Of a stretch of DNA of 64,000 bases, positions 1-7,532 are shown one piece after another. The position numbers and the translations under genes are program-made. Below the pieces are notes generated by a model. That model saw nothing but the letters and a program-made list of their open reading frames with translations. It ran no database searches and had not been told where the DNA came from. The stretch is from Agromyces italicus DSM 16388 (GTDB lineage: Bacteria > Actinomycetota > Actinomycetes > Actinomycetales > Microbacteriaceae), in contig NZ_ATXF01000005.1 of NCBI RefSeq assembly GCF_000421545.1, positions 558,001 through 622,000 of the forward strand, read 5' to 3'. How positions within the stretch are numbered: the first letter of the stretch is position 1; every line of letters begins with the position of its first letter.

Positions 1-229
1 GGTTCTGCGAGGGATCGAGGTGCTGCGCCCAGGTGCCGAGCCGCGAGAAGATCGCGGCCCCGGCGAGCGCGCCGAGCACGAGCGCCGCGACCCGCGTGTC
101 GGTCTGGCCGCGGCGGCGCGACTCGACGACGAAGACGAGCCCTGCGGCGAGCATCGCGAGCCCGACGAACACCGAGTGCGTATCGATCGGCGGCCCCCAG
201 CCGAGGAGATCCTGCAGCGTCGGAAACAC
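1..229 (-). CDS. Lgt-like integral membrane protein, N-terminal part (cut by window edge)
   Basis: This is the start of a leftward gene that leaves the window after about 76 residues. It begins at a GTG (227-229) just past the stop of the preceding small membrane gene. The visible part has a hydrophobic stretch at about residues 20-36 after the segment PPIDTHSVFVGLAM, then a positively charged RRRG turn and a second hydrophobic segment. That layout resembles the N-terminus of prolipoprotein diacylglyceryl transferase (Lgt) family proteins, which transfer a diacylglyceryl group to lipoprotein cysteines in the membrane. The conserved Lgt catalytic region lies outside the window, so the family call rests on N-terminal resemblance only. 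It appears to be the third gene of an operon with the radical SAM enzyme. Confidence 0.5.
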   Translation of the reverse strand, partial: MFPTLQDLLGWGPPIDTHSVFVGLAMLAAGLVFVVESRRRGQTDTRVAALVLGALAGAAIFSRLGTWAQHLDPSQN

Positions 230-233
230 GCGC

Positions 234-605
234 TCAGCTCCAGCTTCCGGCGAACGCGCCGGCCCAGAGCATCACCCAGAACGGCACGGCGACGAGCGCG
301 AGCACCTCGAGCACGATGAGGTAGGCGAGCACATTTCGCGTGTCGCCGAGCTTGCACTTCGAGCGCAGCAGGCCCGCCCGACGCGCCTTCGCGTACCCGG
401 CGATGGCGATGCCCGCGAACACGGCGAGCGCGATCGGGCCGAACACGCACGTGATGAGCGCGATCGTCGCGAAGACGCACAGCCGCAGCGGGTCGTACGG
501 CGCGGGAGCGGGGGCCGCGCCGACCGTCTCGTCGAAGCGGTTCAGCCCCGCGGCATCCCACGCGCCGAACTCGTCGGCCGTGCCGCCCGCCCCCGCGTCG
601 TTCAT
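234..605 (-). CDS. small membrane protein, 123 aa, unknown function
   Basis: The 123-residue product has a soluble, Asp/Ala/Pro-rich N-terminus (about 1-38), a long hydrophobic region at about 41-70, a basic linker with two cysteines (RSKCKLG and nearby), and a second hydrophobic segment at about 92-117. It is probably a two- or three-pass membrane protein. The ATG overlaps the TGA of the radical SAM gene by 4 bp (ATGA), and its own stop lies 4 bp before the start of the Lgt-like gene, so the three genes are probably translated as one unit. I recognise no family with confidence; the topology is DUF4190-like. Its tight coupling suggests that it works with the radical SAM enzyme at the membrane. 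Confidence 0.7.
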   Translation of the reverse strand: MNDAGAGGTADEFGAWDAAGLNRFDETVGAAPAPAPYDPLRLCVFATIALITCVFGPIALAVFAGIAIAGYAKARRAGLLRSKCKLGDTRNVLAYLIVLEVLALVAVPFWVMLWAGAFAGSWS

Positions 606-2212
606 GCCACCGTCACCGGCAGCTCGCGCCGGCCGCCCGTCACCGCCGCCTCGCCCGTCGCCGTCGAGATGCGCTGTCGCCCGAGCGGCGCCCACGCCTG
701 CACCGCGCAGAACGGGGCGCACTGGTGCGCCGAGGTCTTCGCGTTGACCGTCGCGACGTGCACGCAGCACTGGGTGAGGCGCTCCTCGATCATCGTGTTG
801 ATGTCCATGAAGGGCTTCACCGTGATGCGCTTGACGCGTTCGCCGAGGAACCGCCTCAGGCGCTTGTGCTGCCCCGGCAGTGCCGAGCTCGCGAGCTGGG
901 TGAGGGTGCCGATGCCGAGGTCGCAGCCGGTGCAGATGTCCTTCCACAACGACCCGATCGAGGGGTGCGACAGCGACGACTGCTCGCTGAGCAGGTCGAG
1001 CAGCGACTGTTTGACGCTGTCTTTCAGCGCCTGGTTGATGTTGCTGTCGGCGATGCGGTTCGCGATGAGGTCGGGGTTGAGGTCGAGGAACTCCTTCAAC
1101 CGCTCGTGCCCGACGAGCTTGGTCAGCGAGTTCCATTCGCCCGAGTCATCCTTCAGCAGGTAGCCGACCGAGCAGCAGTGCGGGTGGCTGCAGGGCAGCG
1201 CGGTGAGGTCGCGCCAGGTGACCTCGCCGCCCGTCTGCGCCTCGAGCCGGGCGAGCACGCCCGTGTGCGTGAGCCGGTCGTTCGGGTCGATGCCGGCCGA
1301 GCGGCCCGAGCCGAACACGGGCTGGATCGTCACGCCGCCGACGTACGGCGTTCGCATCGCCCGCCGGATCACCGCGCCGATCTCGCCGTCGTTCACGCCG
1401 AGAGCGGCGGTCATCGTGAGGGTCGTGAAGACGCCCGCCTCCGACAGGCGTTCGAGCGCGCGGTCTTTGAAGCGGCGGATGTCGGCGCCCCGGTGATATG
1501 CGGAGGCCTCGGCGCTCTCGCCGTCGAACTGCAGGTAGACCTCGACGCGCTCCCGGTGCTTCTTGAGCGTGGCGACGAGGGCGTCGTCCTGCGCGATGCG
1601 CAGCCCGTTCGAGTTGAGCAGGATGCGCACGACCGGCCGCGCGACGAGGTGGTCGAGCAGCTGCTCGAGCCACGGGTAGAGCGTCGGCTCACCGCCCGAG
1701 AGCATGAGCACGTCGATGCGGTCGTTCTCGCGCGCGAGTCTCGCGTCGACCGAGGCGAGCACCTCGGCGAGCGGGGCGACCGCGGTCGCTGCCGGCCCCG
1801 ACTCGGCGAAGCAGGTGGGGCAACGCAGGTTGCAGTGGTCGGTGAGGTCTTCGAGCAGGATGCACGTGTGCTGCGTCTGCATCTCGGGCAGGCCGTCTTC
1901 GTAGGCCGACGGCACGGGCTTGAAGTTGCCGACGAGGTCGGGGGTGTGCACCTTCGTCGGCGCCGTCCACTGCTCGAGGTAGCTCAGGATCTCGGGCGAC
2001 TCGTCGTACATCGTCGACACGAGCCCGTGCGTCGGGCAGCCGCGCTCGAGCCAGACCCGGTCGTCGCGGATCGCCAGCCATCCCGACAGCCGGGCGACGT
2101 CGGCGAGCGGCCGTTCGGGGTCCTCCTCGTGGCACCGCGGGCAGAACGCGTTGACGTAGCGGTGCACGCGGGAGTCGCGCAGGGGCATTCCGGTACCAGC
2201 GGCGGTCGGCAT
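602..2212 (-). CDS. radical SAM protein with extra cysteine clusters (Tes/MJ0619-like architecture)
   Basis: The protein has 536 residues. The radical SAM core carries CNLRCPTC (C127, C131, C134) for the SAM-binding [4Fe-4S] cluster and a GGEP motif at 173-176. The N-terminus has CPRC (24-27) and GCPTHG (58-63), a small metal-binding knuckle. The C-terminus has further cysteines at 341, 346-347, 427, 430, 482-483, 498 and 502, enough for auxiliary Fe-S clusters. This layout (N-terminal CxxC...CxxHG domain, core, cysteine-rich tail) recalls the archaeal tetraether-lipid synthase/MJ0619 group, which performs radical chemistry on unactivated carbons. That is inferred from architecture, not proved. 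ATG 2212 was chosen over longer in-frame starts because those would run through the toxin-antitoxin promoter. The ATGA overlap couples it to a small membrane gene and an Lgt-like gene, which suggests a lipid or lipoprotein substrate. Confidence 0.8.
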   Translation of the reverse strand: MPTAAGTGMPLRDSRVHRYVNAFCPRCHEEDPERPLADVARLSGWLAIRDDRVWLERGCPTHGLVSTMYDESPEILSYLEQWTAPTKVHTPDLVGNFKPVPSAYEDGLPEMQTQHTCILLEDLTDHCNLRCPTCFAESGPAATAVAPLAEVLASVDARLARENDRIDVLMLSGGEPTLYPWLEQLLDHLVARPVVRILLNSNGLRIAQDDALVATLKKHRERVEVYLQFDGESAEASAYHRGADIRRFKDRALERLSEAGVFTTLTMTAALGVNDGEIGAVIRRAMRTPYVGGVTIQPVFGSGRSAGIDPNDRLTHTGVLARLEAQTGGEVTWRDLTALPCSHPHCCSVGYLLKDDSGEWNSLTKLVGHERLKEFLDLNPDLIANRIADSNINQALKDSVKQSLLDLLSEQSSLSHPSIGSLWKDICTGCDLGIGTLTQLASSALPGQHKRLRRFLGERVKRITVKPFMDINTMIEERLTQCCVHVATVNAKTSAHQCAPFCAVQAWAPLGRQRISTATGEAAVTGGRRELPVTVA

Positions 2213-2277
2213 GCGCTCACGATAGCGGGCGACTGCCTCGGGCGGGAGTACCGCGCTCGTCCCGCGGTCGAGCGCCG

Positions 2278-2395
2278 GATTGAGTAGGCGCGCCAGCGCC
2301 GTATCGAAATCTAGCGAGCGACGAAGGAGCATGCCCACCGGTGGTCGAGTAGCGCGCGACGAAGGAGCACGCGTATCGAGACTCGTGCCGCGAGA
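2278..2395. repeat. degenerate intergenic repeat of the 'GAGTAGCGCG...CGTATCGAGAC' type
   Basis: Two imperfect units lie in tandem here (around 2283-2335 and 2347-2385). Each contains a 'gagtaggcgcg' or 'gagtagcgcg' start, 'cgacgaaggagca', and a 'cgtatcga' end. Related sequence occurs in reverse orientation at about 3868-3955 and 18240-18295, and a different but similar tandem at 25651-25728. Repeats of this style are common between genes in Microbacteriaceae. No coding role is visible. Confidence 0.55.
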
Positions 2396-2400
2396 CACAG

Positions 2401-2419
2401 CTGATATCATCGATATCAG
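2401..2419. promoter_or_regulatory. palindromic operator of the toxin-antitoxin operon
   Basis: CTGATATCATCGATATCAG is an inverted repeat with two perfect 8-bp arms (CTGATATC/GATATCAG) around a 3-bp spacer. It ends 15 bp before the GTG of the antitoxin gene, next to a CGGAGG ribosome-binding site at 2424-2429. Ribbon-helix-helix antitoxins of the FitA class usually repress their own promoter by binding such sites, so this is the likely autoregulatory operator. Confidence 0.7.
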
Positions 2420-2434
2420 TCGAACGGAGGCGCC

Positions 2435-2680
2435 GTGGCTCAGTTGCTCATCAGAAACCTGCCCGAGCAGGCGAAGGCCGCACTCAAGCGACGTGCCGGC
2501 GAGCACGGTCGGTCGATGGAAGCCGAGGCGCGCGCGATCCTCGTCGACATCGTGATGCCCACAGGAGACGATCCGGTCGTCGTGTGGCTCGACGAGAACG
2601 AACGATGGCGCGAACACGGGGGCGGGGGCGAACTTGCCGAGATTGAGCGCGCGGCACCTCGCGACGTCGAGCTGTCGTGA
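2435..2680 (+). CDS. FitA-type ribbon-helix-helix antitoxin
   Basis: The 81-residue protein begins MAQLLIRNLPEQAKAAL and continues with an RAGEHGRSMEAEAR segment. This is the beta-strand/helix/helix signature of FitA/VapB ribbon-helix-helix DNA-binding antitoxins, while the acidic C-terminal half would wrap the toxin. GTG 2435 is supported by a CGGAGG Shine-Dalgarno 6 bp upstream and by the N-terminal fit to the family. The 3' end overlaps the PIN toxin start by 4 bp (GTGA), the standard coupling for these modules. It should neutralise the toxin and repress the operon through the adjacent palindrome. Confidence 0.85.
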   Translation: MAQLLIRNLPEQAKAALKRRAGEHGRSMEAEARAILVDIVMPTGDDPVVVWLDENERWREHGGGGELAEIERAAPRDVELS

Positions 2681-3090
2681 TCATCGTCGACACCAACGTC
2701 TGGTCGGAGGCACTGCGTCCGGCGCCCGATGAGCGCGTGCTCGCCTGGCTGCGCGAGAATTCAGCGGGCCTGCATCTCACGGTCGTCAGCGTGCACGAAC
2801 TGCGGTACGGCGTGCGACTTCTGCCCGCCGGTCGCCGACGCGACGAGTTGGACGACCAGATCGAACAGTTGCTCGTGCCGATGCGCACCCGACTTCTCGA
2901 ATACGACGAGGCCGCAGCGCGGGCACATGCCGAGGTGCGGGCGGAGGCACGTCGCCTCGGACGAACGCTGAGTTCGGAAGACGGCCAGGTGCTCGGCATC
3001 GCCCTCGCGCACGACGCGCCGATCGCCACGCGAAACGTGCGCGACTTCGCCGGGCTCGGCGCGAAGGTGGTCGACCCATGGGCGAGGTGA
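2677..3090 (+). CDS. PIN-domain ribonuclease toxin (FitB/VapC-like)
   Basis: The 137-residue protein fills a single PIN domain. The acidic metal-binding residues are in place: D5 in IIVDTN, E41 in VSVHELRYG, D102 in SSEDGQVLGIA, and D123 in RNVRDFAGLG. These coordinate Mg or Mn ions and cleave RNA, in most characterised relatives tRNA or rRNA loops. The intact active site suggests a functional toxin. It starts at GTG 2677, overlapping the antitoxin stop. Its last 13 bp overlap the start of the next gene in another frame. The pair is a type II toxin-antitoxin module, probably for stress survival or stabilisation of the locus. Confidence 0.88.
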   Translation: MIIVDTNVWSEALRPAPDERVLAWLRENSAGLHLTVVSVHELRYGVRLLPAGRRRDELDDQIEQLLVPMRTRLLEYDEAAARAHAEVRAEARRLGRTLSSEDGQVLGIALAHDAPIATRNVRDFAGLGAKVVDPWAR

Positions 3091-3677
3091 GCCGGCGCGG
3101 GACGCCGAGGCGGACGTGGCTTTGGACTATCGCGGGTGCCGCGGTGCTGGTTCTCGGCGTCACCGGCTGGCTATGGCATGCGAACGCGAACCAAACGCAG
3201 ATTCCGCCGATCGCGGTCGGCACTCCATCTGATGTCACGCCGCCGCCGACCGATGAGACGTTCGTGTCCGTTCCGGCGTCGACGCTTCCGGCGATTCCGG
3301 GCGAGGCAGGCGCATCGGGGTGTGCTCCCGCATCGCCAACCCTATGGCCCGAAGTACGGGGGACTCCGGGCGAACCGGGAACCGAGGCTTTCGGAATGTT
3401 CGAAGTCACCGATGCGACCGGGCTCGTGGCATCGGAGGCCCCGAAGAAGTTCGTGCTGCGGATGACGGGTGCCGGCGCGCTCACCGCGACGCTCCAAGCA
3501 CCCGATTCATCCGAACACGCTCTCGAATGGGGGCCCGAGCCACACTCGTCGAGCAACTACGGCCGCCCCGGTGACGAATGGGGTACCGGCTTGCGATTCG
3601 ACGCGCCTGGATGCTGGGGTTTGCACCTCACTCGCGAGGACGAAGGTTCGGCGAGCTTCTGGTACGAGGTTCGCTGA
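3078..3677 (+). CDS. membrane-anchored extracytoplasmic protein, unknown function
   Basis: This 199-residue protein has a basic N-terminus, one hydrophobic segment at about 13-33, a Pro/Thr-rich linker (about 40-75), and a C-terminal domain with two cysteines (around GCAPASP and APGCWGLHL) that could form a disulfide outside the cell. The C-terminal motif GCWGLHLT followed by WYEV resembles small beta-sandwich domains in Gram-positive surface proteins. I do not recognise a named family. The ATG overlaps the end of the toxin gene by 13 bp, so it may be co-transcribed. Alternatively it may be an independent gene that ended up downstream of the toxin. Confidence 0.7.
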   Translation: MGEVSRRGTPRRTWLWTIAGAAVLVLGVTGWLWHANANQTQIPPIAVGTPSDVTPPPTDETFVSVPASTLPAIPGEAGASGCAPASPTLWPEVRGTPGEPGTEAFGMFEVTDATGLVASEAPKKFVLRMTGAGALTATLQAPDSSEHALEWGPEPHSSSNYGRPGDEWGTGLRFDAPGCWGLHLTREDEGSASFWYEVR

Positions 3678-3723
3678 GGCTCTGCTCCCCTGGCCGACCC
3701 GCGCGCGAGAGCCGACACAGTTT

Positions 3724-3860
3724 GTGCGACTTCACGATGTGGAGTCGCACGAACTACTGATCGTCGGCGCGGTGGCGCGCAGGTTGCGCGACTTCACGAT
3801 GTGGAGTGGCGCGAACGGCGGAGGGGCAGCGCTGCGAAGAGTAGGTTGCGCGACTTCACG
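3724..3860. repeat. three copies of a GCGACTTCACGATGTGGAGT hairpin repeat
   Basis: Copy 1 (3724-3750) folds as GTGCGACT...AGTCGCAC, with 8-bp perfect arms around TTCACGATGTGG. Copy 2 (3786-3813) has the same interior but GCGC outer arms. Copy 3 (3844-3860) retains only the left half, GGTTGCGCGACTTCACG. The copies are direct repeats about 60 bp apart, immediately 3' of the unknown membrane-protein gene. The first two could act as transcription terminators or as REP-like units. The changed but partly compensated arms in copy 2 suggest selection for the stem. Confidence 0.7.
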
Positions 3861-3867
3861 GGAGCGG

Positions 3868-3955
3868 CGGCGGGGGTCTCGATACGCGTCGCCGCTTCGC
3901 GTCGGCGCTACTCGACCGGCGGAGGGACGTCGGCGCTACTCGACCACCGGAGCCA
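3868..3955. repeat. dispersed 'GGTCTCGATACGCG...GGCGCTACTCGACC' repeat, doubled end
   Basis: The segment contains GGTCTCGATACGCG (about 3877-3890), then 'cttcgcgtcggcgctactcgacc', and shortly after a second 'gtcggcgctactcgacca'. It is the reverse-complement relative of the elements at about 2340-2395 and 18240-18295. The repeated terminal part implies partial tandem duplication. It has no open frame of interest. Confidence 0.55.
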
Positions 3956-4108
3956 GATCAAGACTGTGACGCAATGCGGCGCCGTGCGACGGGCCGTGAC
4001 ACCACGTGACGGGCCCGCTGTCACGAAGGTGCCGCCCGAGGATGCCTCGCCTAACGTCGGCTCAACGGCGAGACATCCATCGTCGTTCCGACCCATCAGG
4101 AGGCTCTC
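3956..4108 (+). promoter_or_regulatory. leader/promoter region of the sulfur assimilation operon
   Basis: This is the only gap able to hold the promoter of the 10-kb sulfur operon. It contains an inverted repeat GTGACA...TGTCAC (about 3995-4024, with a CACGTG inside) that could be a regulator site. A strong AGGAGG ribosome-binding site (4098-4103) lies 5 bp before GTG 4109. I could not identify an unambiguous -35/-10 pair. Confidence 0.4.
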
Positions 4109-5851
4109 GTGACGCTGAGCGAGACGGTGCGACCGGCACGGCCGGAACGCCCCGCGCGCCCCGAAGGCCGCCCCGCCCGCCCGGGCGCGAACCGGCCCAA
4201 CGGCCAGTGGAAGGTCGACGGCACCGAGCCCCTCAACGCCAACGAGCAGTGGAAGCAGGAGGACGGCGGCCTCAGCGTGCGCGAGCGCATCGAGACGATC
4301 TACGCCAAGGGCGGCTTCTCGTCGATCGACGGCACCGACCTGCACGGGCGGTTCCGCTGGTGGGGCCTCTACACGCAGCGCAAGCCCGGCATCGACGGCG
4401 GCAAGACCGCGACCCTCGAACCGCACGAACTCGAAGACGAGTTCTTCATGCTGCGCGTGCGCATCGACGGCGGCCGGCTCACGACCGAGCAGCTGCGCGT
4501 GATCGGCGAGATCTCGACCGAGTTCGCGCGCGACACGGCCGACCTGACCGACCGGCAGAACATCCAGCTGCACTGGATCCGCGTCGAGGACGTGCCCGAG
4601 ATCTGGCGCCGGCTCGAGGCCGTCGACCTGTCGACCACCGAGGCGTGCGGCGACGTGCCGCGGGTGTTCCTCGGTTCGCCCGTCGCGGGCATCGCGGCCG
4701 ACGAGCTCATCGACCCGACGCCGCAGATAGACGAACTCGCCCGCAAGTACGTCGGCAACCCCGACTTCGCGAACCTGCCGCGCAAGTACAAGACCGCCAT
4801 CACCGGCCACCCCAGCCAAGACGTCGTGCACGAGATCAACGACTGCGCCTTCGTCGCCGTCGTCCACCCCGAACTCGGCGTCGGCTACGACCTGTGGGTC
4901 GGCGGCGGCCTGTCGACGAACGCGCACCTCGCGGTGCGGCTCGGCGCGTTCGTCGCACCCGAGCGCGTCGCCGAGGTGTGGGAAGGCGTGACCTCGATCT
5001 TCCGCGACTACGGCTACCGGCGCCTGCGCAACCGCGCCCGCCTCAAGTACCTCGTCGCCGACTGGGGCGCCGAGAAGTTCCGCGACGTGCTCGAGACCGA
5101 ATACCTCGACACCCCGCTGCCCGACGGGCCCGCCGCCCCGAAGCCGCTCACGCAGGGCGACCACGTCGGCGTGCACCAGCAGAAGGACGGCCGCTTCTAC
5201 ATCGGCGCGACCCCGTTCGTCGGCCGCATCTCGGGCACGACGCTCACGCGCCTCGCCGAGCTGCTCGAGAGTGTCGGCTCGGGCCGGCTGCGCACGACCC
5301 CGCACCAGAAGATCGTGCTGCTCGACATCGACGAGCAGCACGTCGAGCGGGTCGTCGCAGAACTCGACGAGCTCGGGCTGCAGGCCCGGCCGAGCCTCAT
5401 CCGCCGCGGCACCATCGCGTGCACGGGCATCGAGTTCTGCAAGCTCGCGATCGTCGAGACCAAGCAGACCGCGACCGACGCGGTGCTCGCCCTCGAGCAG
5501 CGCCTCGCGGGCATCGAGCTGCCGCACCCGATCAGCCTGCACGTCAACGGCTGCCCGAACTCGTGCGCCCGCATCCAGACCGCCGACATCGGCCTCAAGG
5601 GACAGCTGCTGCCCGACGGCGACGGCGGTCAGACGCCCGGCTTCCAGGTGCACCTCGGCGGCGGCCTCGCCTCGGCGACCCGCGAGGAGGCCGGCACCGG
5701 CCGCACCGTGCGCGGCCTCAAGGTGACCGCCGACGGCCTCGCCGACTACGTCGAGAAGGTCGTGCGCCGGTTCATCGCGCAGCGGGATGTCGCGACCGAC
5801 GAGACCTTCGCCGAGTGGGCCCACCGCGCCGACGAGGAGGAGCTGCGATGA
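4109..5851 (+). CDS. sir: ferredoxin-dependent assimilatory sulfite reductase (NirA/SirA type)
   Basis: The 580-residue cytoplasmic enzyme reduces sulfite to sulfide with six electrons. Two nitrite/sulfite-reductase ferredoxin-like half-domains alternate with two 4Fe-4S/siroheme domains. The cluster and siroheme ligands are the cysteines of CTGIEFC and CPNSC near residues 437-490. GTG 4109 is preceded by a perfect AGGAGG. The family also includes ferredoxin nitrite reductases, but its place as first gene before cysH-cysD-cysN, with a methyltransferase for siroheme, an FprA and a ferredoxin in the same operon, settles on sulfite. The N-terminal 25 residues are an Arg/Pro/Ala-rich run that is probably disordered. 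The stop overlaps the cysH start (ATGA). Confidence 0.92.
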   Translation: MTLSETVRPARPERPARPEGRPARPGANRPNGQWKVDGTEPLNANEQWKQEDGGLSVRERIETIYAKGGFSSIDGTDLHGRFRWWGLYTQRKPGIDGGKTATLEPHELEDEFFMLRVRIDGGRLTTEQLRVIGEISTEFARDTADLTDRQNIQLHWIRVEDVPEIWRRLEAVDLSTTEACGDVPRVFLGSPVAGIAADELIDPTPQIDELARKYVGNPDFANLPRKYKTAITGHPSQDVVHEINDCAFVAVVHPELGVGYDLWVGGGLSTNAHLAVRLGAFVAPERVAEVWEGVTSIFRDYGYRRLRNRARLKYLVADWGAEKFRDVLETEYLDTPLPDGPAAPKPLTQGDHVGVHQQKDGRFYIGATPFVGRISGTTLTRLAELLESVGSGRLRTTPHQKIVLLDIDEQHVERVVAELDELGLQARPSLIRRGTIACTGIEFCKLAIVETKQTATDAVLALEQRLAGIELPHPISLHVNGCPNSCARIQTADIGLKGQLLPDGDGGQTPGFQVHLGGGLASATREEAGTGRTVRGLKVTADGLADYVEKVVRRFIAQRDVATDETFAEWAHRADEEELR

Positions 5852-6612
5852 GCGCCAGCAACCTCGGGTCCGTCGCTTCGACCGGCTCAGCGAGCGGAGG
5901 AAAGCGCGACGCCGCGACGCTGCGCGCCCTCGCCGAGGCGGGCGACGCCGAACTCCGGAGCCTGGCCGACGGCGAGGCATCCGCCTACGAGGTCGTTGCC
6001 TGGGTGGCGCGCAACTTCGCCGTGGATGCCGCGGCCGTGGCCTGCTCGATGGCCGACGCCGTGCTCCCCCACGTCGTCGCGCAGTCGCTGCCGGGGGTCG
6101 ACGTGCTCTTCCTCGACACGGGCTACCACTTCGCCAAGACGCACGAGACTCGGGATCGCGTCGCCTCCTCGCTCGACGTGCGCATCGTCGACGTGCTGCC
6201 CGAGCTCACCGTCGCCGAACAGGACGCGAAGTACGGCAACGACCTCTTCGCCCACGACCCGGGCTCGTGCTGCGCGATGCGCAAGGTCGCTCCGCTGCAG
6301 AAGGCGCTCTCGGGCTACGAGGTGTGGTTCACGGGCGTGCGCCGCGACGAGGCGCCGACCCGCACGAACACGCCGCTCGTCTCGTGGGACGAGCGAAACG
6401 GGCTCGTGAAGGTCAACCCGCTCGCCGCGTGGAGCTTCGACGACCTCATCGACTACGCCGGCGCGTTCGGCGTCACCGTGAACCCGCTGCTGACCGAGGG
6501 CTACCCCTCGATCGGCTGCGAGCCCTGCACGAAGCCCGTCGCCGCGGGCGAAGACCCTCGATCCGGCCGCTGGTCGGGCCTCGACAAGACCGAATGCGGG
6601 TTGCACCTATGA
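5848..6612 (+). CDS. cysH: 4Fe-4S adenylylsulfate (APS) reductase
   Basis: The 254-residue PP-loop-family reductase converts activated sulfate to sulfite. The cysteine pairs GSCCAMR and GCEPC mark the [4Fe-4S] type that uses APS directly, and the C-terminal KTECGLHL carries the catalytic cysteine that forms the thiosulfonate. The start is ATG 5848, overlapping the sulfite reductase stop by 4 bp. Its own stop overlaps cysD in the same way. No cysC (APS kinase) lies between cysH and cysN, consistent with direct APS reduction. Codons about 8-17 (SVASTGSASGG) are encoded by a stretch resembling the genome's 'cttcgac-ggctcagcgagcgg' intergenic repeat, suggesting a repeat-derived N-terminal extension. 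Confidence 0.93.
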   Translation: MSASNLGSVASTGSASGGKRDAATLRALAEAGDAELRSLADGEASAYEVVAWVARNFAVDAAAVACSMADAVLPHVVAQSLPGVDVLFLDTGYHFAKTHETRDRVASSLDVRIVDVLPELTVAEQDAKYGNDLFAHDPGSCCAMRKVAPLQKALSGYEVWFTGVRRDEAPTRTNTPLVSWDERNGLVKVNPLAAWSFDDLIDYAGAFGVTVNPLLTEGYPSIGCEPCTKPVAAGEDPRSGRWSGLDKTECGLHL

Positions 6613-7532
6613 CCGACGTACTCACCGCCACCCCGGCGCGCGCGCTCGACACGCTCGAGGTGCTCGAGGCCGAGGCGATCCACATCATCCGCGAGGTCGT
6701 CGCCGAGTTCGAACGCCCCGTGCTGCTGTTCTCGGGCGGCAAGGACTCGGTCGTCGTGCTGCACCTCGCCGCGAAGGCGTTCTGGCCTGGCAGGGTGCCG
6801 TTCCCGGTGCTGCACGTCGACACCGGGCACAACTTCCCCGAGGTGCTCGCGTTCCGCGACGACACCGTCGAGCGGCTCGGCCTCCGGCTCGAAGTGGCGC
6901 TCGTGCAGGAGTACCTCGACGACGGCCGCCTGCAGGAGCGCCCCGACGGCACCCGCAACCCGCTGCAGACCCAGCCGCTGCTCGATGCGATCGCCGCTGG
7001 CCGGCACGACGCCGTCTTCGGCGGCGCCCGCCGCGACGAAGACAAGGCCCGCGCCAAGGAGCGCATCATCTCGCTGCGCGACGAATTCGGACAATGGGAC
7101 CCGCGCAACCAGCGCCCCGAACTCTGGAGCCTCTACAACGGCCGGCACACGCCCGGCCAGCATGTGCGCGCCTTCCCGATCTCGAACTGGACCGAGCTCG
7201 ACGTGTGGAGCTACATCGAGCGCGAGGGCATCGAACTGCCGCCGCTGTACTACGCGCACGAGCGCGAGGTGTTCCGGCGCGACGGCATGTGGCGCGCGGT
7301 CGGCGAGGTCTCGCCGCCGCGCCCCGACGAGCCGGTCGAACTGCGCACGGTGCGGTACCGCACGGTCGGCGACATGAGCTGCACCGGCGCGGTCGAATCG
7401 GATGCCGCGGACGTGACGGCCGTCGTGCGCGAGGTCGCGCAGTCGACCCTCACCGAGCGCGGCGCGACCCGGGCCGACGACCGCATCTCGGAGGCCGCCA
7501 TGGAGGACCGCAAGAAGGACGGGTACTTCTGA
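6609..7532 (+). CDS. cysD: sulfate adenylyltransferase subunit 2
   Basis: The 307-residue PP-loop ATP pyrophosphatase catalyses APS formation from ATP and sulfate with CysN. The PP-loop is LLFSGGKDSVVVLHLA (about residues 38-53). Other family blocks are HVDTGHNFPE, FGGARRDEDKARAKER, and the C-terminal MEDRKKDGYF typical of CysD. ATG 6609 overlaps the cysH stop. The TGA shares its last base with the ATG of cysN (TGATG), so the subunits should be made in balance. Length and motifs are normal. Confidence 0.96.
   Translation: MTDVLTATPARALDTLEVLEAEAIHIIREVVAEFERPVLLFSGGKDSVVVLHLAAKAFWPGRVPFPVLHVDTGHNFPEVLAFRDDTVERLGLRLEVALVQEYLDDGRLQERPDGTRNPLQTQPLLDAIAAGRHDAVFGGARRDEDKARAKERIISLRDEFGQWDPRNQRPELWSLYNGRHTPGQHVRAFPISNWTELDVWSYIEREGIELPPLYYAHEREVFRRDGMWRAVGEVSPPRPDEPVELRTVRYRTVGDMSCTGAVESDAADVTAVVREVAQSTLTERGATRADDRISEAAMEDRKKDGYF

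Noticed and set aside
33..2287. Long open frames on the plus strand opposite the radical SAM and membrane genes
   Set aside because: They are Arg/Ala-rich mirror frames caused by high GC; the minus strand has clear motifs and coupled starts and stops.
3724..3860. The hairpin repeats as a CRISPR array
   Set aside because: Only three copies with changing arms and no regular spacers; no cas genes in the window.
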